The notes beneath the pieces were generated by a model. It made no database searches. It was not told the DNA's origin and saw nothing but the letters and a program-made list of their open reading frames with translations. Position numbers and translations under genes: made by a program. Shown here in pieces: positions 59,092 through 64,000 of a stretch of DNA of 64,000 nt. Position 1 is the first letter of the stretch, and each line of letters begins with the position of its first letter. This DNA comes from Hemileia vastatrix (lineage: Eukaryota; Basidiomycota; Pucciniomycetes; Pucciniales; Zaghouaniaceae), in assembly GCA_030280995.1 (NCBI GenBank), contig JASXTE010000008.1:3429001-3493000 (forward strand). Reading direction: 5' to 3'.

Positions 59092-60489
59092 ATGCCTCGT
59101 CATCCTAGATCTTCTCAAAGGCAGCTATCACCCAGTTGTTCTTCAATTCCCACTACTTCCTCTTTTCCCCGCTCAGCCAAGAAATCAAAGACTGTTCAAT
59201 TAAAAAAAGATGATCATCTCATTCTTATCAACTGGCTGAAAACCAAATCTAACTATGATTCTTGTTTTGGTACTGAGTATGCCACTAAAGTAGGACGGCC
59301 CCCCACATCAAAATTTAATGGCTATCTTCTAATGGCAAATGAATTACGCAATAAGACCAAGGGAAGGATTGATCTTTTGCCTAAACAGATGTCTGAACGC
59401 TTCAAGCATTATTGAGCAAAATACAAGAAGGCAAAGGCTCTTTCATCTTCCACTGGTTTTGGGGTTACTGACATTGATATAACTAAGGGTATAAAATCCA
59501 TAGACAATAAACTTGATTCTTTATGTCCTTACTTTAAAGAGATGGATGCAATTTTTGGAGAGCGAGCCGATGTTAATCCTGTAAACATGTTGGATGGAGA
59601 AGATCCTATCTCCGAACATGATGTCGAAGCAAATCTTTTCCCATCCTCTTCCTCCACTCAAGCCTCCCCTCTTCTAAATTTTACGAATCTAGATAGCTTT
59701 GCTATTGATCCTATTGGCGATTTAACCCAACCCAATCTAACTCAGGTCTGTTTCTTTTATCTTATCAATTCTATTTTTTTATTTACTTATATTTTTCTTA
59801 TTTCTTAAAAGGCTGATGAACAAACCCAGGATCCTCAATCAACTGAGTCTGAAGCTAGTGACAATGATGAGGAGGAAAATGCTACGTTGAACAAAAAGAG
59901 AAGGGCTTCAACTAGTCTAAATTTCCTCTCCCAAAGAAGACGAAAAAGTGATACTTCATCACAAACACCTTTTTCTTCGATGGAACAGTTTTTAGAGAAA
60001 CGTGATGCTGGTAAGTGATATCATACCTCTTATTACTTTACTCTGCTTTTCTTCTACTTTATGTTAATTTTTATTCTCACTCTAGAACAAGTGGAAATTG
60101 CTAAAGAGACACTGAGCTTTGAAAAGAAGAAATACGAGCTCTCTTTAAGGAGAGATGACAGAGTACAAGATTTGGAAGAGAGGAAGTATGAGCTCTCCTT
60201 ACGGAAGGATGATCGGATCCAAGATTTGGAGGAGAAGAAGTTTGAGCTCTCTTTACAGAAGGATGGTAGGGCCCAAGATTTGGAGGAGAAGAAGTTTGAG
60301 TTAACTCTTAGTATTGAAAAATCCAAAAATAAGGAAAAAACACTTGAGCATCAAAACTTAATGGAACAGATGAAGTATAAGCATGATCTCCAAGAAAGTT
60401 CTAAAAAGAAAGATTTCTTGATCGAATGCTTTAAAGCAAACAAATCTGTTGAAGAAATAGAACGTTTAATGAAATTTTTTGTTGACTAG
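59092..60489 (+). pseudogene. Harbinger ORF1 (Myb/SANT-like partner), copy 2, one nonsense codon
   Basis: Exons 59,092-59,745, 59,812-60,010 and 60,086-60,489; introns of 66 and 75 bp. Start MPRHPRSSQRQLSPS. A Trp-containing N-terminal domain (LKKDDHLILINWLKTKSNYD, TSKFNGYLLMANELRN, LPKQMSERFKHY) has the spacing of a Myb/SANT-like DNA-binding fold. Then a TGA at 59,413-59,415 where copy 1 has CGA. The frame then continues through the acidic and basic middle (NKKRRASTSLNFLSQRRR) to a coiled coil with three 18-residue repeats (DDRVQDLEERKYELSL, DDRIQDLEEKKFELSL, DGRAQDLEEKKFELTL), one more than copy 1. Partner proteins of this type guide PIF/Harbinger transposase to DNA. Domain call by eye. Confidence 0.78.
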
Positions 60490-60639
60490 TTTCTTTTATT
60501 TCTTTCACACTTCATGTGTTCATATTTATTTGTACATAAATTTTACAATTATTTTCTGTATTTCTTGAAATATTGTATTTTAATGATAAATATTCTTTTT
60601 TTAAATAAAATTTTCAAGTCTCCTTTGAAAATTTGACAA

Positions 60640-61035
60640 TCCCCCACCCCTGGATTTTTTTGAAGTAAGGGGTGGGTATCACAAAAATTCTTTCATGTCA
60701 TGAATCTTGAAAGTTTTATATGAAAATTTGGCTTTACTACCCCCTGCATTTTACCGGTATCCTAAAAATTCTTACATGTCAAGAATTTCACAAGTCTTAT
60801 AAAAAATTTTGGCACAACCCCCCATGGATTTTATTGAAGTAAGGGACGGGTATCACAAAAATATTTACAAGTCAAAAAAATTCTATATCTGTTTAAAAAA
60901 ATTGGCAATACTCTCCCCTGCATTTTATTGAAGCAAGGGGTGGGTATCACCAAAATTTTTCTAAGTAATCAATTTCACATGTCAGATTTGAAAATTTGGC
61001 AATACCCCCCCCTGCATTTTATTGAAGTAAGGGGT
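60640..61035. repeat. Minisatellite between convergent ORF1 and TET genes, copy 2
   Basis: Inverted counterpart of 57,340-57,650, with more units. CCTGCATTTTATTGAAG or CATGGATTTTATTGAAG is followed by TAAGGGGTGGGTATCAC, near 60,650, 60,830, 60,920 and 61,012. The first unit, next to the ORF1 stop, has no counterpart in element 1. Confidence 0.8.
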
Positions 61036-61358
61036 GGAAGTCATCTAAATTTAATATAATTACATAAATTATTAAATAAATATCTAATATATATCAATTT
61101 CCCTAGTTTAATGTAATGACAATCCCTCAAGCCAAAATGCAGACCAAGTCGAGAAACATAAGTTTGGGACTTTCTACAGGTATAGGAAAGAGGAACCCCA
61201 TGAAACAAATAAATGTTATCATGATTACCTGTTATACAACACAAGGTCGATGGCTCATCACATTATTTGAGAAAATTGATATATAAAAAATATTTATTAA
61301 AAATTTATGAAAAAATATAAAATTTTCGATGACAACTCTAATCCCCATACTTTTTGGA

Positions 61359-62587
61359 TCAAGATAAAGTTTTTTCAAATCGAATAACTTTACCTTCTTT
61401 CTTTACCTTATTGATTCTTTGTATCAACTTATGACTGATTTGAAATGAACAACCGAAATGAGTGAAATCTTGACAGGATTTCAAACCAGGAGGAGCTTTG
61501 GTTGTTTGATGATTATCCTTAGAAGAATTCCAAATAGTTTCGATGATACCATTTCCCAAACCAAAATCAATGATGCACCGGTGGTCTGGAAAATATAAAC
61601 CATGTCCTTTGATTTTAGCTGGAGATGGTATTGGGTGGCCAGTTATTGGATTGATATATGAGAATATTCCAAAAGTAAGAAAATTGGCATCATTCCTATC
61701 GATATGAATCCTATTGTGGAATCCAGAATGAGTGATAATAACATTAGAAAATAAAAGATATTCGTGGCTGATATCTTCCCATTCAGAGTCACACCAATTC
61801 GGTATTCCAACTTTGGTTGCAAGGTCATGATTTTTTTCAAATGCCTTATTACAGAGCTTTTTGAGTTGAAGAGCAAGAAAAGAATTAAAGTAGGGTAGAG
61901 TGTCCCATAAGCGAAAATCTTCATCTTTTTGTGCTTTAGTGATATTATTGAGCAATGAATATATACCTATATAATTGAAATAAGTGAAATGATATTAAGA
62001 ATGGAACAAAAATTATTAGACATACCAAGAGAATATCCTTTGACAAAACCAGGTCTCCAACCAAAACCAATCATGATACCACCCAACAATTTCTTATTCC
62101 TTATAGGTAATCGAACCAAAGCCATTTGATAAAGAGTTATGATAAGATCGGATAGTTGATTAAAAGCTTCATCTTTTACACCATTGAATGAATGAACTTC
62201 CAAAATGAATTGAGGCTTAAAAGCATTGCTGATAACTGCAACAACTCGATCATCTCCAAATTCTGTTAGATATTTGATATCTTCTGGTAATTTTTTCGGA
62301 TATTGATTTTTTTTATCTACTTTAGTTTTATAACAAAAAATGTTTGGTATATGACGAAAATAACTTTCGCAGAGAGACTTTTTTTTTAAATATCTTTTCT
62401 TCTGATGAGACTGATTATCTTTAATTTTTTTTGATGATTTAGAAGATGATTGTATGGAAGTTGATTTCAAAGAAGATGATAGAGTTTATTTCAAAGAAGA
62501 TGATAGAGATGATAAAGATGAAGATGATAAAGAAGATAAAGATGAAGATAAGAGAGAAGTAAGGGGTGAATCAGAAGAAGAAGACAT
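61359..62587 (-). CDS. TET/JBP-like 2-oxoglutarate Fe(II) oxygenase, Harbinger cargo, copy 2 (two exons)
   Basis: Minus strand. Exon 1 ends GWRPGFVKGYSLG at about 62,025. The intron (GTATGT...TATATAG) runs to about 61,964. Exon 2 continues IYSLLNNITKAQKDEDFRLW to the stop at 61,359. The most upstream Met (62,587) opens a Ser/Leu-rich low-complexity run (MSSSSDSPLTSLLSSSLSS) with a TAA at about 62,487, inside a duplicated TCATCTTCTTTGAAA segment. The Met at 62,470 after it may be the working start, giving about 360 residues. Motifs: IHIDRNDANFLTFGIF (HxD), NHQTTKAP (candidate distal His), FTHFGCSFQIS (His where Arg is expected). Exon 1 has FGDDRVVAVISNAF and LPIRNKKLLGGIMIGFGWRP. About 9% of residues differ from copy 1. 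Family members oxidise methylated bases in DNA; activity here is uncertain because of the missing Arg. Confidence 0.75.
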
Positions 62588-62590
62588 TTT

Positions 62591-63189
62591 TTTGATCTGA
62601 AAAAAAAATTAATTGTCAATAAAATTTTAACTCAAATTTTTTTTAAAAAAAATTCCTACCTAATAATAAAAAAAGCTGTTTTTTTATTTTAAAAATAAAA
62701 TTGAAAAAAAAACCAAAAAATCAGTAAAAAATTTTCCAAAAAAAAAAAATATAAAAAAAAACCTGAGGTTTTATTTTAAAAAACACAATCAAAGCAAAAT
62801 CCTATTAAAAAAAATTAATAATTAAATTCATTCAAAAAAGAAAATTTCAGTATGAATTAAAACACAAAAAAAAAAATTAAAATTAAAAGTGAACCTGAAG
62901 ATTGGTTATAAAAAACCTTCTCACAAGATCATGAAAAAAAAAAAAATCAGTAAAATCAAAATAAAAAATTAAAAAAATTATTTAATTAAAATCAAAATCA
63001 CAAAAATTAATTATAGAAAAAATAAAAATAAAATTATAAACCTTTTTTGTATTGTAAATAAGAGGGACAGTCCTTATCAGCAAAAAAAATTTTTTTTTTC
63101 TATATTACTGCAAAAAAAATAAAAAAATTAATCAAAATTACAAACAAAAATTTGTTAGTATCTTTATTTGAAAGTTAGTAACCCATCTT
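62591..63189. other. A-rich low-complexity DNA
   Basis: Mostly A runs with occasional T and C. It corresponds, inverted, to the T-rich interior of element 1 (55,170-55,640). No coding signal. Confidence 0.6.
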
Positions 63190-63815
63190 TATCTCCCATT
63201 AAAGTCCCCTTTTCCCCCTCAAATGCTCTCCTTGCCTGCCTCAAAATCCCCCTGAAATACCCCCCTTTCCCCCCTCTTTAGGTCCCTCATCACCCTCCTT
63301 CCCCCCTCATTAGCTGCCTCAAACCCCCCCCCCCCATTCCCCCCTCTTTAGCTCCCTCAAACCCCCCCATTCCCCTCACCTTAGGCACCTCAAACCCCCC
63401 CCCATTCCCCTCTCCTTAGGTACCTCAAACCCCCCCCCCTTCCAATCTCCTTACCCCCTCCCAAACCCTTTCCCCAACACCCACCCCCCCCCCTGTTTAT
63501 TAACGAACGATCTGTAACGATCGTTCATTAATAAACTGGGGGGGGGTAGAGGAGGATATAATGATTAGGTAGGGGGGGAAGGGGGGGGTTTGAGGCGCCA
63601 AAAGAGAGGTGAAGGGGGGGTTTGAGGGACATAAAGAGAGGGGAAGGGGGGAGTATTGAAGCACCTAAAAAGAGGGGAAAGGGGGTGATGAGGGACCTAA
63701 AGAGGGGGGAAAGGGGGATTTGAGGCAGCTAAAAAGGGGGTAAAAAGGGGGTCAGAGACAGGTAAAGAGAGGGAAAAAGGGGGCCTTGAGGATCATAAAG
63801 AGAGGTGAAGGAGAG
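63190..63815. repeat. G/C-run minisatellite forming a giant palindrome
   Basis: The left arm is C/T-rich (units of about 35-40 bp such as CCTCAAACCCCCCCATTCCC). The right arm is the G/A-rich inverse (GGGGAAGGGGGGTTTGAGG). Specific unit variants recur on both sides (CCTCTTTAGGTCCCTCATCA at 63,273 and its reverse complement near 63,687). At the centre, 63,484-63,547, is a tighter palindrome: GTTTATTAACGAACGATC, a 6-base loop, then GATCGTTCATTAATAAAC, flanked by C and G runs. Many G runs of 6-9 make quadruplexes plausible. No gene. Confidence 0.88.
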
Positions 63816-63922
63816 AAAAAAAACAAAAAAATAAAAAGATAAAAAAGAGAAAAAAGCAAAACAAAAATTAGTTTACCCTAGAACAAAAATAATAGAAGCA
63901 CTTACAAAAAAAACAAAAAAAC

Positions 63923-63931
<9 letters not shown>

Positions 63932-63999
<68 letters not shown>

Positions 64000-64000
64000 A
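63932..64000. repeat. (GCA8-10)n simple repeat at window edge
   Basis: GC followed by eight to ten A, repeated to the end of the window. It continues beyond it. Confidence 0.9.

Larger units (their letters stand above)
58741..62590 (+). mobile_element. PIF/Harbinger element 2, inserted in element 1
   Basis: Starts AGGGGGTATCAATGTTGACC at 58,741, directly after the interrupted ORF1 of element 1. It holds ORF1 (+) and the TET-like gene (-) in an order that mirrors element 1. Homologous arms run about 56,400-58,740 and 59,350-61,965 in inverted orientation. The transposase expected after the TET-like gene is not in the window: A-rich DNA and a G/C palindrome lie there instead. Given end is the end of recognisable content; the true right terminus is outside or lost. 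Confidence 0.75.

Noticed and set aside
1..64000. tRNA, rRNA or spliceosomal RNA genes
   Set aside because: No cloverleaf B-box-like stretch or rRNA core sequence was recognised by eye; a covariance-model scan was not possible here.

Overview
The window reads as repeat-dense, strongly AT-rich fungal DNA, most likely from a rust fungus (Pucciniales). This is inference. It rests on chromodomain-type Ty3/gypsy polyproteins, PIF/Harbinger elements with a Myb/SANT-like partner ORF, TET/JBP-like 2-oxoglutarate oxygenase genes (a family known to be expanded in basidiomycetes and linked to transposons), and short canonical introns of about 56-134 bp. I see no housekeeping gene, no tRNA or rRNA, and no prokaryotic features.

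Layout. 1-1,878: decayed DNA-transposon protein (minus). 4,706-6,059: array of a 36-bp perfect palindrome whose spacers occur in both orientations. 6,440-9,193: broken multi-exon gene of unknown function. 9,410-11,345: second palindrome array (20-bp unit, about 20 copies), mirror-symmetric about position 10,166. 12,379-14,803: multi-exon unknown gene, convergent with a TET-like oxygenase relic at 16,551-15,598. 18,320-18,971: thirteen consecutive hairpins, mostly unrelated in stem sequence. 18,972-24,590: AT-rich desert.

24,595-46,900 is a nest of transposons. A truncated gypsy element (G1, 24,835-29,791) is cut by a TA-inserting DNA element. A near-complete 10.7-kb gypsy element (G2, 34,126-44,830, 1,500-bp LTRs, 5-bp target duplication GTTAC) lies inside the integrase gene of an older gypsy element (G3, whose LTR is 31,260-33,318). 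G2 itself carries a probable solo LTR in its zinc-knuckle coding region. 47.2-53.5 kb is a satellite with a period of about 608 bp. Each typical monomer carries a palindrome of about 46 bp, and one MITE with a provable empty site sits in the array.

53,525 to the right edge holds two PIF/Harbinger elements in opposite orientation. Element 1 (53,525-58,740) has a HARBI1-like transposase (+), a TET-like oxygenase (+) and an ORF1 (-). It is interrupted at its ORF1 by element 2 (from 58,741), which has ORF1 (+) and the TET-like gene (-). In both copies the oxygenase lies inside the element, which makes it look like transposon cargo. The right edge is a G/C-run minisatellite folded into a palindrome of about 0.6 kb, then A-rich repeats.

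The strongest candidates for something undescribed are (i) several unrelated repeat families in one 64-kb stretch all built on perfect palindromes, two of them with spacers flipped between units, (ii) the cluster of mostly unrelated hairpins at 18.3-19.0 kb, and (iii) a TET-like DNA-modifying enzyme carried by PIF/Harbinger. All family calls were made by eye from motifs; no search was run.
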